The translations under genes were made by a program, and so were the position numbers. Shown here piece by piece: positions 20,115 through 30,034 of a stretch of 64,000 nucleotides of DNA; the stretch's first letter is position 1; every line of letters begins with the position of its first letter. Source of the DNA: Halomonas sp. 54_146 (lineage in GTDB: Bacteria; Pseudomonadota; Gammaproteobacteria; Pseudomonadales; Halomonadaceae); the NCBI RefSeq assembly GCF_001507855.1, contig NZ_LGEN01000014.1, positions 22,741 through 86,740 on the forward strand, in the 5' to 3' direction. A model generated the notes under the pieces. That model had not been told where the DNA came from, searched no databases, and worked only from the letters and a program-made list of their open reading frames with translations.

Positions 20115-21218
20115 CTATAAACGCATCGGCATCACAACATAAAGCGCATCACCGCCGCCCGGCTCTTCAAGCAGAGCACTGCTGTTAGGGTCCGCCAGGG
20201 TAATCTGCACCCGATCTTCATTAAGCACCGTCAATACATCGACGAGATAGCCAACGTTAAAGCCCACTTCCATCGCCCCACCGTTATATTCAACGGCGAT
20301 ATTTTCCTCGGCTTCTTCTTGCTCCGGGTTATTGGCCATTACTTTAAGGTTGTTCTCCTCAAGGTAAAGGCGTACACCGCGGTACTTCTCATTAGAAAGA
20401 ATCGCCGTGCGTGAAAGCACTTGGCGCAGTGCAGCGCGCTCGGCAATCAGTACTTTGTCGCCATTACGCGGCACCACACGTTCGTAATCGGGGAACTTGC
20501 CGTCAATGAGCTTGGAGGTAAAGGTGAAATCCCCCGTGTGCGCCCGCACATGGCTGGAACCAAGCGTTAAACTTACCGGCTCGTCACTGTCATCTAGCAA
20601 ACGTGACAGCTCTAAAATGCCTTTACGTGGCACAATCAGTTTTTGAGGCTGACTAACGGACACCTCTATCGGGCGCGAGCACATCGCTAAGCGGTGCCCA
20701 TCGGTTGCCACTGTGCGCAGCAAATTGCTTTGAATTTCCAGCAGCATACCGTTGAGGTAATAGCGTACATCCTGCTGCGCCATGGCAAACGAGGTGGCCT
20801 CAATCAGGTGCTTTAGCGTGCCCCTGGGCACGCTAACTTCCTGGCTGCCATCGGCCTCTTCGATATTAGGAAACTCCGCCACCGGCAGCGTTGACAGCGT
20901 AAAGCGTGAACGCCCGCTGCGCAGCACGGCGCGGCCTTCTTCAACGGCGAGTTGAATATCAGACTGGTCAGGCAGTGATTTACAAATATCCATCAACTTA
21001 CGAGCAGGCACTGTAGCAGCACCTGGCTGGTCAACCTGGCTTGCGACGGTGCGGCCAATAAGCTCGACTTCCAAATCAGTACCGGTGAGTGAAACTTGGT
21101 CACCTTCTACTTGAATCAGCACGTTGGAAAGTACAGGGAGCGTTTGACGCCGTTCCACTACCCCTGCGACCAGAGTCAGCGGACGTAGCAGCGCCTCTCG
21201 GGAAATCGAAAATTTCAT
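20115..21218 (-). CDS. dnaN: DNA polymerase III beta sliding clamp
   Basis: A 367-residue clamp loaded onto primed DNA to hold Pol III. The start is the ATG at 21218, preceded by GGAG, giving MKFSISREALLRPLTLVAGV. The three topologically equal clamp domains are covered, ending in the conserved YVVMPMRL tail. It lies 60 bases downstream of dnaA. Confidence 0.98.
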   Translation of the reverse strand: MKFSISREALLRPLTLVAGVVERRQTLPVLSNVLIQVEGDQVSLTGTDLEVELIGRTVASQVDQPGAATVPARKLMDICKSLPDQSDIQLAVEEGRAVLRSGRSRFTLSTLPVAEFPNIEEADGSQEVSVPRGTLKHLIEATSFAMAQQDVRYYLNGMLLEIQSNLLRTVATDGHRLAMCSRPIEVSVSQPQKLIVPRKGILELSRLLDDSDEPVSLTLGSSHVRAHTGDFTFTSKLIDGKFPDYERVVPRNGDKVLIAERAALRQVLSRTAILSNEKYRGVRLYLEENNLKVMANNPEQEEAEENIAVEYNGGAMEVGFNVGYLVDVLTVLNEDRVQITLADPNSSALLEEPGGGDALYVVMPMRL

Positions 21219-21278
21219 CAATACTCCGGTTCTATATCCAGGAAAACCTGCGTGTGACAGATCTGCCCAATGGGATGA

Positions 21279-22745
21279 TTAACTGGTCAACAGGCGCAGC
21301 AAGTTCTTATAGTCTTCACGAATGTCTGCACTTTCTTCCTGCAGAGATTTAACTTTACGGCAAGCGTGCAGCACCGTTGTATGGTCGCGGCCACCAAAGG
21401 CATCGCCAATCTCTGGCAAACTGTGATTCGTTAGCTCTTTTGCCAGTGCCATCGCCACCTGACGAGGGCGAGCAACGGAGCGCGAACGACGCTTGGAAAG
21501 TAAGTCCGCCACCTTAATCTTGTAATACTCCGCGACCGTGCGCTGAATATTATCAACACCTACCTGCTTATCCTGAAGGGCCAATAGGTCTTTTAATGAC
21601 TCACGAATAAAATCTTGGGTAATGGTTTTACCCATAAAGTGTGAATCGGCAATCACTTTTTTCAACGCGCCTTCCAATTCGCGCACGTTGGAACGAATTT
21701 TTTGCGCAATAAAAAAAGCCGCATCGTGGGGCAGATCAACCTTAGCCTGGTCGGCCTTTTTCATCAAAATGGCGACGCGGGTTTCAAGCTCAGGCGGTTC
21801 AATCGCCACCGTTAGACCCCAACCAAAGCGTGATTTAAGCCGCTCCTCTACCCCACTGATCTCTTTAGGATAGCGGTCAGAGGTGAGGATCATCTGCTGG
21901 CCGCCTTCCAAAAGTGCGTTGAAGGTATGGAAAAACTCTTCCTGCGAGCGCTCTTTTCCGGCAAAAAATTGAATATCATCAATGAGTAACGCATCTACGC
22001 TGCGGTAAAAGCGTTTGAAATCATTAATCGCATTAAGCTGTAGCGCTTTGACCATATCGGCAACAAAACGCTCTGAGTGCAGATACACGACGCGGGCGTT
22101 TTCACGCCGCGTTGCCAGCGCGTTGCCCACCGCGTGCATTAAGTGGGTTTTACCCAGGCCGACGCCACCGTATAAAAATAGCGGGTTATAAGCGCCGCCG
22201 GGGTTTTCAGACACCTGGCGGGAAGCCGCGCGAGCTAGCTGGTTCGATTTACCTTCCACAAAGGTATCAAAGGTAAAGTTCGGATTAAGGCCGCTGCCAT
22301 GCTTCAGGCTGCCCTCTACCTGTACCTGACGCTCATTATTACGCCGGCCTGGCGCTTCATCGCGCAGCCTATCTATTTCGCGCTCATCGGCAATATCACC
22401 GCGTGGCGGTGTATGTACCGCAGGCGAGGCTGGCCGCGACGGGGAAGCCGATACAGGATTGCCTAGATCACGATGCTGAGGTGCCTGGGTGGCCGGGCGG
22501 CGACTGCCTACCGTCAGGCTTACCTTGGGCGGCTTGGCCGGTGCGAGTTCGCGCATCAGCTCACTAATCCGCTTGGCATACTTATCGTTCACCCAATCGC
22601 GCACAAAGCGATTCGGCGCCAATAAGCGCAGCTCGTTGGACTCTCCTTCTTCTGCCTGCAGCGGGCGTATCCAGGTATTGAACTGCTGTGAATTCAGCTC
22701 ATCCTGCAGGTTGTCCAGGCACTGTTGCCAAAGCGTCAGTGACAC
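21279..22745 (-). CDS. dnaA: Chromosomal replication initiator DnaA
   Basis: A 488-residue AAA+ initiator. Domain I begins [16 protein letters not shown]; a Pro/Arg-rich linker spans about residues 85-150; the ATPase has Walker [16 protein letters not shown] and Walker [11 protein letters not shown]; domain IV has the DnaA-box-binding [14 protein letters not shown]. The start is GTG, as in E. coli; an ATG four bases upstream is out of frame. It is divergent from rpmH across the putative origin. Confidence 0.98.
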   Translation of the reverse strand: MSLTLWQQCLDNLQDELNSQQFNTWIRPLQAEEGESNELRLLAPNRFVRDWVNDKYAKRISELMRELAPAKPPKVSLTVGSRRPATQAPQHRDLGNPVSASPSRPASPAVHTPPRGDIADEREIDRLRDEAPGRRNNERQVQVEGSLKHGSGLNPNFTFDTFVEGKSNQLARAASRQVSENPGGAYNPLFLYGGVGLGKTHLMHAVGNALATRRENARVVYLHSERFVADMVKALQLNAINDFKRFYRSVDALLIDDIQFFAGKERSQEEFFHTFNALLEGGQQMILTSDRYPKEISGVEERLKSRFGWGLTVAIEPPELETRVAILMKKADQAKVDLPHDAAFFIAQKIRSNVRELEGALKKVIADSHFMGKTITQDFIRESLKDLLALQDKQVGVDNIQRTVAEYYKIKVADLLSKRRSRSVARPRQVAMALAKELTNHSLPEIGDAFGGRDHTTVLHACRKVKSLQEESADIREDYKNLLRLLTS

Positions 22746-23278
22746 TCATCTCACCATCGGTTGAAAACGGCCGACCATTGTAGCGCCCAAAGCAGCAGTT
22801 ATCCACACGGGTTTACGCTCGATATTGAGCTGTGGACAACTTGCACTAAGCCTACGGGAAAACCTTAGAAAAACATGGGGGCAGTCTCAAAAAGAGCAAC
22901 TTACGCAGGTGTTAAGCACATCTAAATAACAGTTTATAGCCTGCTTATACGCGACTTACTCACAGATTTTTTATTAATATAAGACACTGATAAATATATA
23001 TTAAAAACACTTATCCACAAATAGTATCCCCACTATTAATAACAACAGGTTTAGAACTACTAATTAGTAATAATAGAGGCAAGCCCAAGCGTTCGGCAAA
23101 GACCCGAAAACGAAGTCGCAATGCCCCTATGAGTGATTTTATGCAACGAAAAATTGCACCGAGCAGAGGAAGCCTCTACAATTTCCGGTCTTGAATTGAA
23201 TCGCCCCGGCTAGTTCTCCACTGGACCGGGCTTTTTGGAATTTACTTTCCGTCCTAAACCACGTGGGAATAACGAGTT
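22746..23278. other. oriC: Putative oriC region (dnaA-rpmH intergenic)
   Basis: This 533-bp gap has no gene. It holds a perfect DnaA box TTATCCACA at 22799-22807 and another at 23011-23019, and an inverted near-match (tgtggacaa) at 22831-22839. A long AT-rich stretch (about 22965-23010), which could be the unwinding element, lies directly next to the second box. Origins of pseudomonads and relatives lie in this same intergenic region. The rpmH promoter and leader must also be here. Confidence 0.75.
23203..23236 (+). terminator. Hairpin with T-run in the rpmH leader
   Basis: A GC-rich stem (gcccgg/ccgggc with a bulge) is followed by CTTTTTGG about 43 bases before the rpmH start. It could be an attenuator of the ribosomal-protein operon or a terminator of an upstream transcript. 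Confidence 0.4.
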
Positions 23279-23413
23279 ATGAAACGCACTTTTCAACCTA
23301 GCGTTCTCAAGCGCAAGCGCGCGCATGGCTTCCGTGCTCGTATGGCAACCAAAAACGGTCGCGCCATCCTCGCACGTCGCCGTGCCAAGGGCCGCAAGCG
23401 TCTGAGCGCCTGA
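23279..23413 (+). CDS. rpmH: 50S ribosomal protein L34
   Basis: A 44-codon gene giving [20 protein letters not shown] and ending GRKRLSA, the invariant basic L34 sequence. It sits between oriC and rnpA as in nearly all bacteria. Confidence 0.98.
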   Translation: MKRTFQPSVLKRKRAHGFRARMATKNGRAILARRRAKGRKRLSA

Positions 23414-23420
23414 TCTCGGA

Positions 23421-23819
23421 TTGCGTGTGCCGCAGCAAGGCTTTCCCCGGCAATTACGGTTACTAAATGCTGGGGATTTCAGTCACGTGTTTGAGCAAGC
23501 CGACTTCAAAGTGCATGGCAAAGGTATGATGGCGCTTGTACGCCTGAGTACTCGGGGGCACCCCCGCCTTGGGCTTGTCGTCAGCAAGAAAAATGTCAAA
23601 CGCGCCGTTGATCGCAACCGCTTCAAGCGCCTCGTTCGAGAATCTGTTCGCCTCCGACAAGATCACCTACCCTCTGTGGATATCGTGGTTCTTGCTCGGC
23701 GCGGCGTTCAGGATATCGATAACGACACCTTGCATCGCCAGTTACATGGCATGTGGAAGCGACTTCAGCGTGACGCACAGGCGGTGACCGCAGCACCAAC
23801 GCCTAAGCGTGACACGTGA
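23421..23819 (+). CDS. rnpA: Ribonuclease P protein component
   Basis: A basic protein of about 132 residues that assists the RNase P RNA in tRNA 5' maturation. LGLVVSKKNVKRAVDRNRFK (residues about 51-70) carries the family RNR motif. No ATG is available near the start: TTG at 23421 or GTG at 23427 must be used. It begins eight bases after rpmH, so they share a transcript. Confidence 0.93.
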   Translation: MRVPQQGFPRQLRLLNAGDFSHVFEQADFKVHGKGMMALVRLSTRGHPRLGLVVSKKNVKRAVDRNRFKRLVRESVRLRQDHLPSVDIVVLARRGVQDIDNDTLHRQLHGMWKRLQRDAQAVTAAPTPKRDT

Positions 23820-23850
23820 CCTTTGGCGCACACCTCGCCGCTCGACCTCG

Positions 23851-23868
23851 GCCTGCCGCTTGGCAGGC
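23851..23868 (+). terminator. Small hairpin after rnpA
   Basis: A perfect seven-base stem gcctgcc/ggcaggc with loop gctt, followed by only three T residues, lies in the 121-bp rnpA-yidC spacer. It may be an attenuator; the T-run is weak. Confidence 0.35.
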
Positions 23869-23940
23869 TTTCGTGTGTCATGAGTCGAGTAAATAACACT
23901 GCGCCATTAGCATGTTCACCACCCAGCGGGCAGAACCCTC

Positions 23941-25632
23941 ATGGACGTAAAACGACTTTTATTACTGATTCCACTAGCCGTACTAGCTTACCTGTTAGTC
24001 GTCCAGTGGAATCAGGATTACGGGCAGCCGAACTATGATTCAGTGCCTGAAACGACTCAACGCAGCAATTCGGCGGCTCCCGGCAATGTTGAAAATGCTG
24101 AGGATGGCTTAGCCGTTCCAAGCACCTCATCGCAGCAAAGCACGCTTAGCGAAGGGATTCCTGACACGGCTGAAAGCGAGACATCAAGTCGCGATTTTAT
24201 TGCCGTGACCACCGATGTCCTCGATGTACGCATTGATCCACACGGCGGCGATATCGTGTATGCCGCGTTACCGCAGCATAAGCTATCGCTTAATTCAGAG
24301 CGTAACTATGTACTGCTGTCAGATAACGACAGCCGCAGCTATGTGGCACGTTCTGGCCTGCAACTAGACGGCCAAGCAAGCCGCATTGCCTTCACGCCTG
24401 AAAATTCCGAGTATCGTTTAGGCGATAGTGATGAGGCGTTAAGCGTTGATCTAACCGCTGAGGTCAATGGCGTTGAGGTTGTTAAACGCTTCACCTTTGA
24501 GCGCGGCAACTATGCTGTCGATGTCAATTACTACCTGGCCAACAACACTGACACCCCGGTTAGTGCGCGCTTTATCGGCCAGTTAGCCCGCGATAACAGC
24601 CCAGACCCCTCAAGCGGTGTCTCCATGGGCATGAGCTCCTACTTGGGGGCTGCTTACTCAACGCCAGATGCGCGCTACGAGAAAATCGACTTTGACGATA
24701 TTCAAAGCCGCAGCTTTGAAAACCGCGAAGCGCAAGGCGGCTGGATTGCGATTATTCAGCACTACTTTGTATCGGCATGGGCACCTCAGCAGAATCAGCA
24801 AAACCTTTACTACGTTACGACTGATTCCAGTAACCGTAACGTCGTGGCCTTCGCAGGCCCCACCAGCAGCGTTGCTGCAGAAAGCGAAGCCACACTAGGT
24901 GCCACGCTGTACATGGGCCCAAAAGTTCAAGACTACCTTGAGCAAGTGGCGCCCAACCTCAAGCTAACCGTGGATTACGGCTGGCTGTGGTTTATTGCCA
25001 ACCCGCTGTTCTGGCTGTTGGATAAAATCCACGACATCGTAGGCAACTGGGGCTGGTCGATTGTTCTGCTGACCGTATTGGTGAAGCTGGTACTGTTCCC
25101 GCTTTCCGCCAAGGCTTACAAATCCATGGCGCGTATGCGCAAACTTGGCCCGGAAATGCAGCGTCTTAAAGAGATGTATGGCGATGACCGCCAGAAAATG
25201 TCTCAAGAGATGATGAAGTTTTACCAGAAAGAAAAGATCAATCCGCTGGGCGGCTGTTTGCCGATTCTAGTTCAGATGCCGGTGTTCATTGCTCTGTACT
25301 GGATGCTGCTGGAATCCGTTGAACTGCGTCACGCGCCGTTTATGTTCTGGATTCAGGATCTATCGGTCAAAGACCCCTACTTTATCCTGCCAATCCTGAT
25401 GGGTATTTCGATGTTTGTTCAGCAAATGCTGAACCCGACACCGCCAGACCCCATGCAGGCGAAGATCATGAAGATGCTGCCCATTATCTTCACTTTCTTC
25501 TTCCTGTGGTTCCCGGCAGGTCTGGTCATTTACTGGGTAGTCAACAACATTATCTCGGTGGCGCAGCAGTACTTTATAACGCGCAGCATTGAGAACGACC
25601 CCAGCGTCGGTAAAGGGATGCGAACGAAATAA
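23941..25632 (+). CDS. yidC: Membrane protein insertase YidC
   Basis: A 563-residue inner-membrane insertase (Oxa1 family). An N-terminal transmembrane segment (residues about 5-21) is followed by a periplasmic beta-supersandwich domain, then the conserved five-helix core from about residue 345 with LVKLVLFPLSAKAYKSMARM, INPLGGCLPILVQMPVFIAL and FPAGLVIYWVVNNI. No yidD gene is found between rnpA and yidC, where it is usual. Confidence 0.97.
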   Translation: MDVKRLLLLIPLAVLAYLLVVQWNQDYGQPNYDSVPETTQRSNSAAPGNVENAEDGLAVPSTSSQQSTLSEGIPDTAESETSSRDFIAVTTDVLDVRIDPHGGDIVYAALPQHKLSLNSERNYVLLSDNDSRSYVARSGLQLDGQASRIAFTPENSEYRLGDSDEALSVDLTAEVNGVEVVKRFTFERGNYAVDVNYYLANNTDTPVSARFIGQLARDNSPDPSSGVSMGMSSYLGAAYSTPDARYEKIDFDDIQSRSFENREAQGGWIAIIQHYFVSAWAPQQNQQNLYYVTTDSSNRNVVAFAGPTSSVAAESEATLGATLYMGPKVQDYLEQVAPNLKLTVDYGWLWFIANPLFWLLDKIHDIVGNWGWSIVLLTVLVKLVLFPLSAKAYKSMARMRKLGPEMQRLKEMYGDDRQKMSQEMMKFYQKEKINPLGGCLPILVQMPVFIALYWMLLESVELRHAPFMFWIQDLSVKDPYFILPILMGISMFVQQMLNPTPPDPMQAKIMKMLPIIFTFFFLWFPAGLVIYWVVNNIISVAQQYFITRSIENDPSVGKGMRTK

Positions 25633-25650
25633 CCTTTCCCTCTGCTACCA

Positions 25651-25684
25651 CCAGACCCCCGCCTTTGCGGGGGTCTGGCGTTTT
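25651..25684 (+). terminator. Rho-independent terminator after yidC
   Basis: A 12-base GC-rich stem (ccagacccccgc and its complement) with a four-base loop is followed by CGTTTT, 19 bases after the yidC stop. Confidence 0.85.
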
Positions 25685-25766
25685 AGCCACAACGTGACCA
25701 TCATGAGCGTCACCCGCGATACACTTTCCCCTTTTAACTTTCCCCTTTTAGCCACTAGGAAGCGTC

Positions 25767-27137
25767 ATGGCCGATCGACTCTATACCCAAGACACTATTG
25801 CCGCCCTGGCAACCCCACCCGGCCGTGGCGGCGTGGGTATTATTCGTGTGTCTGGCCCTGCCTGCCGGGCGATCGCCGCTGAAATACTGGGTGACTGCCC
25901 TACTCCCCGACACGCCCACTACGGCCCGTTTAACGGCGCTGAAGGCGTTATCGATGAAGGTATTGCCCTGCTCTTCAACGGCCCGCATTCCTTTACCGGT
26001 GAAGACGTGCTGGAGCTGCAGGGCCACGGCGGCCCCATCATTATGGATATGCTGCTAGAGCGCTGTGTCGCACTGGGTGCCCGCCTAGCGCGCCCAGGGG
26101 AGTTTTCTGAGCGGGCTTTTTTGAACGATAAGCTTGATTTAGCCCAGGCCGAAGCCATTGCTGACTTGATCGATGCCACTTCACGCTCTGCCGCTGAAAA
26201 CGCCGTGCGCTCGCTACAGGGTGAGTTCTCCAAGCGCGTTTCTGCACTGGTAAAGCGGCTGATTGAACTACGGGTCTATGTCGAAGCGGCTATCGATTTT
26301 CCTGAAGAAGAAATCGACTTCCTGGCCGATGGCCATGTGGCGCAACATTTAGACAGCGTTCAACAGGCACTAAGAGACGTGCGCCAGGCAGCAGGCCAAG
26401 GCGCACTGCTACGCGAAGGGATGAATGTGGTCATCGCGGGTAGACCTAACGCGGGTAAATCGAGCCTGCTGAATGCGCTTACCGAACAAGAGACGGCGAT
26501 TGTCACTGATATCGCCGGCACCACCCGGGATGTACTGCGCGAGCATATCCATCTCGACGGAATGCCGCTGCATATTATTGATACCGCAGGCCTTCGTGAT
26601 ACGCCTGATGCGGTTGAGAAAATTGGCGTCGCCCGCGCCTGGGCAGAAATAGAAAAAGCTGACCGCGTGCTGTTGCTAGTCGATGCCTCAGCGACAAGCG
26701 CCACCGACCCCATGACCATTTGGCCCGAGTTCGTGGCTCGCCTGCCTGATCAAACGCGCTTAACCCTGGTGCGTAATAAAATCGATACCAGCGCAGAACC
26801 GGCGGGCATTGATTTATCCACAGCCACGCCTATCGTTCGGCTCTCAGCGAAAACAGGGGCGGGTGTGGATAACTTAAAGGCGCATCTCAAAGACGTCATG
26901 GGCTTTGCAGCCACCACCGAAGGGCGCTTCTCCGCTCGCCGGCGGCACCTGGACGCCCTAGACCGCGCCATGGCCGCACTGGAAACCGGCCGCGCTCAGC
27001 TTGATGGCTATGGCGCAGGTGAGTTACTCGCAGAAGACCTACGCGACGCCCAACAGGCGCTGGGGGAAATTACCGGTGAGTTCAGTGCCGATGATCTGCT
27101 TGGCGAGATTTTCGGCAGTTTCTGTATCGGGAAGTGA
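25767..27137 (+). CDS. mnmE: tRNA modification GTPase MnmE
   Basis: A 456-residue GTPase that with MnmG makes cmnm5/nm5 wobble uridine in tRNAs. The N-terminal tetrahydrofolate-binding domain begins [20 protein letters not shown]. The G domain has GRPNAGKS at residues 225-232, [13 protein letters not shown] and NKID. The C-terminus ends FCIGK, whose cysteine is conserved. The last 18 bases are the attachment site of a genomic island, which leaves the gene intact. Confidence 0.97.
   Translation: MADRLYTQDTIAALATPPGRGGVGIIRVSGPACRAIAAEILGDCPTPRHAHYGPFNGAEGVIDEGIALLFNGPHSFTGEDVLELQGHGGPIIMDMLLERCVALGARLARPGEFSERAFLNDKLDLAQAEAIADLIDATSRSAAENAVRSLQGEFSKRVSALVKRLIELRVYVEAAIDFPEEEIDFLADGHVAQHLDSVQQALRDVRQAAGQGALLREGMNVVIAGRPNAGKSSLLNALTEQETAIVTDIAGTTRDVLREHIHLDGMPLHIIDTAGLRDTPDAVEKIGVARAWAEIEKADRVLLLVDASATSATDPMTIWPEFVARLPDQTRLTLVRNKIDTSAEPAGIDLSTATPIVRLSAKTGAGVDNLKAHLKDVMGFAATTEGRFSARRRHLDALDRAMAALETGRAQLDGYGAGELLAEDLRDAQQALGEITGEFSADDLLGEIFGSFCIGK
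27120..27137. repeat. attL: attL: left attachment site in mnmE 3' end
   Basis: ttctgtatcgggaagtga, encoding FCIGK-stop of mnmE. The first 14 bases recur exactly at 45225-45238 and a one-mismatch full copy is at 47412-47429. The 3' end of mnmE (thdF/trmE) is a known integration target, for example of Salmonella genomic island 1. Confidence 0.85.
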
Positions 27138-27260
27138 GGTGGAGTCCAAGGACGTCCACTGAAGTCTGCTTATGTGCCTGTAAGCTGCATAAATAAAGGG
27201 ATTTTTGTCTGCTGAGTGATTCGGTGATACAGTCGAAGCCATCGCTATCCGGGTCCATAT

Positions 27261-27320
27261 TTGGGTCCAAGTTCACCGAATAGCCTGACTATTGACTTTC
27301 ATGGACCCAAAGGAGGGTCC
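27261..27320. promoter_or_regulatory. Putative integrase arm-site cluster and int leader
   Basis: Variants of the word tgggtcca occur on both strands here (for example 27261-27271 and, inverted, at 27302-27312), and the same 11-mer ttgggtccaag reappears near attR. They may be arm-type binding sites that also overlap the integrase promoter. The AGGAGG ribosome binding site is at 27310-27316. Confidence 0.45.
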
Positions 27321-28511
27321 ATGTCTCTCACTGATACCGCACTCAAAGCGCTCAAACCAAAGGATGCTTCTTACATCGTCAGTGACGATCGCGGGCTGTA
27401 CGTCGAAGTGCTGCCGAGTGGCAGCATCGTCTGGCGTTATCGCTATCGGCTGGACGGAAAGCGAGAGAAGCTAACGCTGGGCAAGTATCCAGCGCTTACC
27501 CTGAAGAACGCTCGCTTGAAGCGGGACGAGGCGGCTCACCAAGTGGCGATGGGAAAGTCTCCGGCAAAGAGAAAGCAGCAGGAAAAGGTGGCCGGCGCAG
27601 AAGACGCCACCGTGGCCGAGTTCTCCGAACGCTTCTTCAAGGACATCCAGTCACGCGACCGCAAGGATGTGACCATGCCCCGCCGCTACTTGGAAAAAGA
27701 CATCCTGCCGCACATCGGCAGCAAGCCGGTCCGGGACATTACCGCCGAGGATGTGCGTAGCGTCATCTGGCGCAAGAAGGAACAAGGCTTCGATGCCGCC
27801 GCAGGCCAGGTGCGCGGCCTGCTCAAGCGCATGTTTGACTACGCACTGACCTGCGGCCTGATCCTGGCCAACCCGGTCATGGCCCTGCCGATGCGGCACG
27901 TCTACCGCGCCGCCGCCCGCGACCGGGCACTGACGCCGGACGAAATCCGGCAGTTCCTACGTGCCATGCAGGCCTCCAACATCCGCCGCCAGTTCAAGAT
28001 CGCCTTCCAGCTGATCCTGATGACCCTGGTGCGCAAGTCGGAACTGATGCTGGCGCAGTGGAAGGACGTGCATCTGGACGAAGGCGAATGGCACATCCCG
28101 GTGGAAAACTCCAAGACCGGCAAGCCGCACATCGTCTACCTGTCCACCCAGGCGCAAACGCTGTTCAAGGAACTCAAGCCGCTCGCCAGCAGCAGCGACT
28201 GGGTGTTGCCAGGGCGCGGCACCCTGGCCAAGCCCTTCGCCGGCAATGCACTGAACCAGGCGCTGAAGGTGTCATTACAGGGGCAGGAGATCCCTGCCTT
28301 CACCATCCATGACCTGCGGCGCACCGCATCGACGTTGCTGCACGAGCAGGGCTGGGCTTCGGACGTGGTGGAAAAGGCGCTGAACCACACCATCGGCGGC
28401 GTGCGCGGCGTCTACAACAGGGCGGAGTACGCAGAGCAGCGGCGGGAGATGTTGCAGGCGTGGTCGGATTACATCGATGGGCTGGCGCCATCGGCCAATT
28501 TGGTGGTGTGA
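27321..28511 (+). CDS. int: Tyrosine-type site-specific integrase (P4-like)
   Basis: A 396-residue recombinase expected to integrate and excise the island at mnmE. The N-terminal DUF4102-type arm-binding domain (residues about 1-90) begins LTDTALKALKPKD; the core-binding domain follows; the catalytic domain has Arg238, His330-x-x-Arg333, His356 and Tyr365. The start at 27321 follows AGGAGG closely; an upstream frame extension lacks such a signal. All catalytic residues are intact, so it may be active. Confidence 0.94.
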   Translation: MSLTDTALKALKPKDASYIVSDDRGLYVEVLPSGSIVWRYRYRLDGKREKLTLGKYPALTLKNARLKRDEAAHQVAMGKSPAKRKQQEKVAGAEDATVAEFSERFFKDIQSRDRKDVTMPRRYLEKDILPHIGSKPVRDITAEDVRSVIWRKKEQGFDAAAGQVRGLLKRMFDYALTCGLILANPVMALPMRHVYRAAARDRALTPDEIRQFLRAMQASNIRRQFKIAFQLILMTLVRKSELMLAQWKDVHLDEGEWHIPVENSKTGKPHIVYLSTQAQTLFKELKPLASSSDWVLPGRGTLAKPFAGNALNQALKVSLQGQEIPAFTIHDLRRTASTLLHEQGWASDVVEKALNHTIGGVRGVYNRAEYAEQRREMLQAWSDYIDGLAPSANLVV

Positions 28512-28640
28512 GTCCGGCCGGGGCGCTGGTGGCCTTTTCCCTTTTTGGGCAGGGCCGTTGCCCCTTGATTGCCATTCCCTTGTCTCTGCCTTTTCCTTCG
28601 TGGCGGGCATTTATGATCGACGATGATTATCAGACACTGA

Positions 28641-28646
28641 TATAAT
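28641..28646 (+). promoter_or_regulatory. Candidate -10 box and operator for the defence operon
   Basis: tataat lies 32 bases before the HTH gene start, inside an imperfect palindrome tgatataattgtaaatca (28638-28655). That arrangement would fit autoregulation by the HTH protein. No clear -35 box is seen. Confidence 0.4.
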
Positions 28647-28677
28647 TGTAAATCAACGTGTCATTGGATTCGCGATC

Positions 28678-28995
28678 ATGAAGCGCTGCATTGTGGGTAT
28701 CCGACAGCCAGACGGTTCGCCACCGCAGGGAAGCGAAACGCCCAGCATTTGGTTTTCGTCTCTGGCATCACTGGCAGCGGTGCTGTCGGACGACAACCGC
28801 CGCCTGCTGCGCCTGATCCATGACAAACAACCCAAGTCCCTGACCGAACTGGCCGAACTTAGCGGCCGCAAGGTGCCGAACCTGTCGCGCACCCTGCGGA
28901 TGATGTCGGATTACGGCCTGGTTTCGCTGCAGCGCAATGTTCGGGATGTTCAGCCAACCGCGCTGGCGACCGAATTTCTGGTCGTGCTGGATTGA
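28678..28995 (+). CDS. HTH (MarR/ArsR-like) transcriptional regulator
   Basis: A 105-residue protein with a winged-helix segment: KSLTELAELSGRKVPNLSRT (residues about 56-75) is the helix-turn-helix and LRMMSDYGLVSLQRN the wing. It resembles small predicted regulators that lead defence operons. It is the first gene of the run through 42119 and probably controls it. The stop overlaps an ATG of the next frame (TGATG). Confidence 0.75.
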   Translation: MKRCIVGIRQPDGSPPQGSETPSIWFSSLASLAAVLSDDNRRLLRLIHDKQPKSLTELAELSGRKVPNLSRTLRMMSDYGLVSLQRNVRDVQPTALATEFLVVLD

Positions 28996-29021
28996 TGGCT
29001 ATGAATACGAGAGGGAATGCG

Positions 29022-30014
29022 ATGGCACGGATGTGGATGGTGCGCGGCGAAGGCGGCAGTCTGTATGACGCCTTTCGTGAGCGTGGTGTGGCGGCTATAG
29101 GCTGGAATCAATTGGCGGCCCATGCCAAACCCGGTGTCGGGCGCAAGCAGCTAATCGCCCTGTACCAGTCCGCCGAGCCCCAGGCCAAACAAGGGACAGT
29201 GATCTCGGGCGCATCCCAGGTCTGGCGCTTCGTCAACGACATCCAGGATGGTGATTGGATCGTCACCTACTCGCCAGCCAATCGCCTGTATTCGATCGGC
29301 AAGGTCACGGGACCAACCGAGCACCATCCCGAGTGGGCGGAGCAAGGCATGCCGCTGGCGCGCAAGGTTCAGTGGCAAGCGCAGGAGCTGCCGCGCGACA
29401 GCCTGGGCACGAGCACCAAGAACAGTTTGGGTTCCACGCTAACCCTGTTCGAGGTGCCGTCGAGTGCCGCCGTCGAAGTGCTGGCGGCGTTGAAAGGCAA
29501 ACCCGTTCCGCCAGTGGAAGATGACGCGGAAGAGGCCATCGCCGACCCGCTGGTCGACATCGAATCTCAGGCGCTGGAACGCATCAAGGATCGGGTCAAC
29601 GAACTGGACTGGGACGACATGCAGCAGCTGGTTGCCGGCATCTTGCGCGCCATGGGCTACAAGACCCAGGTCTCGCCGCCTGGCTCCGACCGTGGGAAGG
29701 ACATCGTGGCGTCGCCGGACGGTTTCGGCTTCGAACACCCGCGCATCGTCGTGGAGGTCAAGCATCGCAAGGGACAGATGGGAAGCCAGGAGATTCGCAG
29801 CTTTCTCGGCGGCCGCCATAAGGATGATCGCGGGCTATACGTCAGCACCGGCGGCTTCACCAAGGATGCGCAGTACGAAGCGGACCGGGCATCCATTCCG
29901 CTTGCAATGTGGACATTGGATCATGTGGTGCGCGCCCTGATCGAACACTACGACGCCACCGACGCCGAAACCAAACGCATCGTGCCGCTGAAGCGGCTGT
30001 ACTGGCCTGCTTGA
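29022..30014 (+). CDS. Mrr-like restriction endonuclease
   Basis: A 330-residue protein. An N-terminal region of about 150 residues (WMVRGEGGSLYDAFRERGVA) is common in this Mrr subfamily and may sense DNA or nucleotides. The C-terminal Mrr_cat PD-(D/E)xK domain has GSDRGKDIV with Asp227, and VVEVKHRKGQ with Glu245-x-Lys247, so the active site is complete. Mrr enzymes cut methylated DNA. The ATG at 29022 is preferred because AGAGGG lies six bases before it; an ATG at 28995 overlapping the previous stop is the alternative. Confidence 0.82.
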   Translation: MARMWMVRGEGGSLYDAFRERGVAAIGWNQLAAHAKPGVGRKQLIALYQSAEPQAKQGTVISGASQVWRFVNDIQDGDWIVTYSPANRLYSIGKVTGPTEHHPEWAEQGMPLARKVQWQAQELPRDSLGTSTKNSLGSTLTLFEVPSSAAVEVLAALKGKPVPPVEDDAEEAIADPLVDIESQALERIKDRVNELDWDDMQQLVAGILRAMGYKTQVSPPGSDRGKDIVASPDGFGFEHPRIVVEVKHRKGQMGSQEIRSFLGGRHKDDRGLYVSTGGFTKDAQYEADRASIPLAMWTLDHVVRALIEHYDATDAETKRIVPLKRLYWPA

Positions 30015-30034
30015 CGCCTGCGGAGACACATACT

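Noticed and set aside
23823..24038. Possible YidD in the rnpA-yidC gap
   Set aside because: The frame lacks the cysteine-rich YidD motif and overlaps yidC by about 100 bases in another frame.
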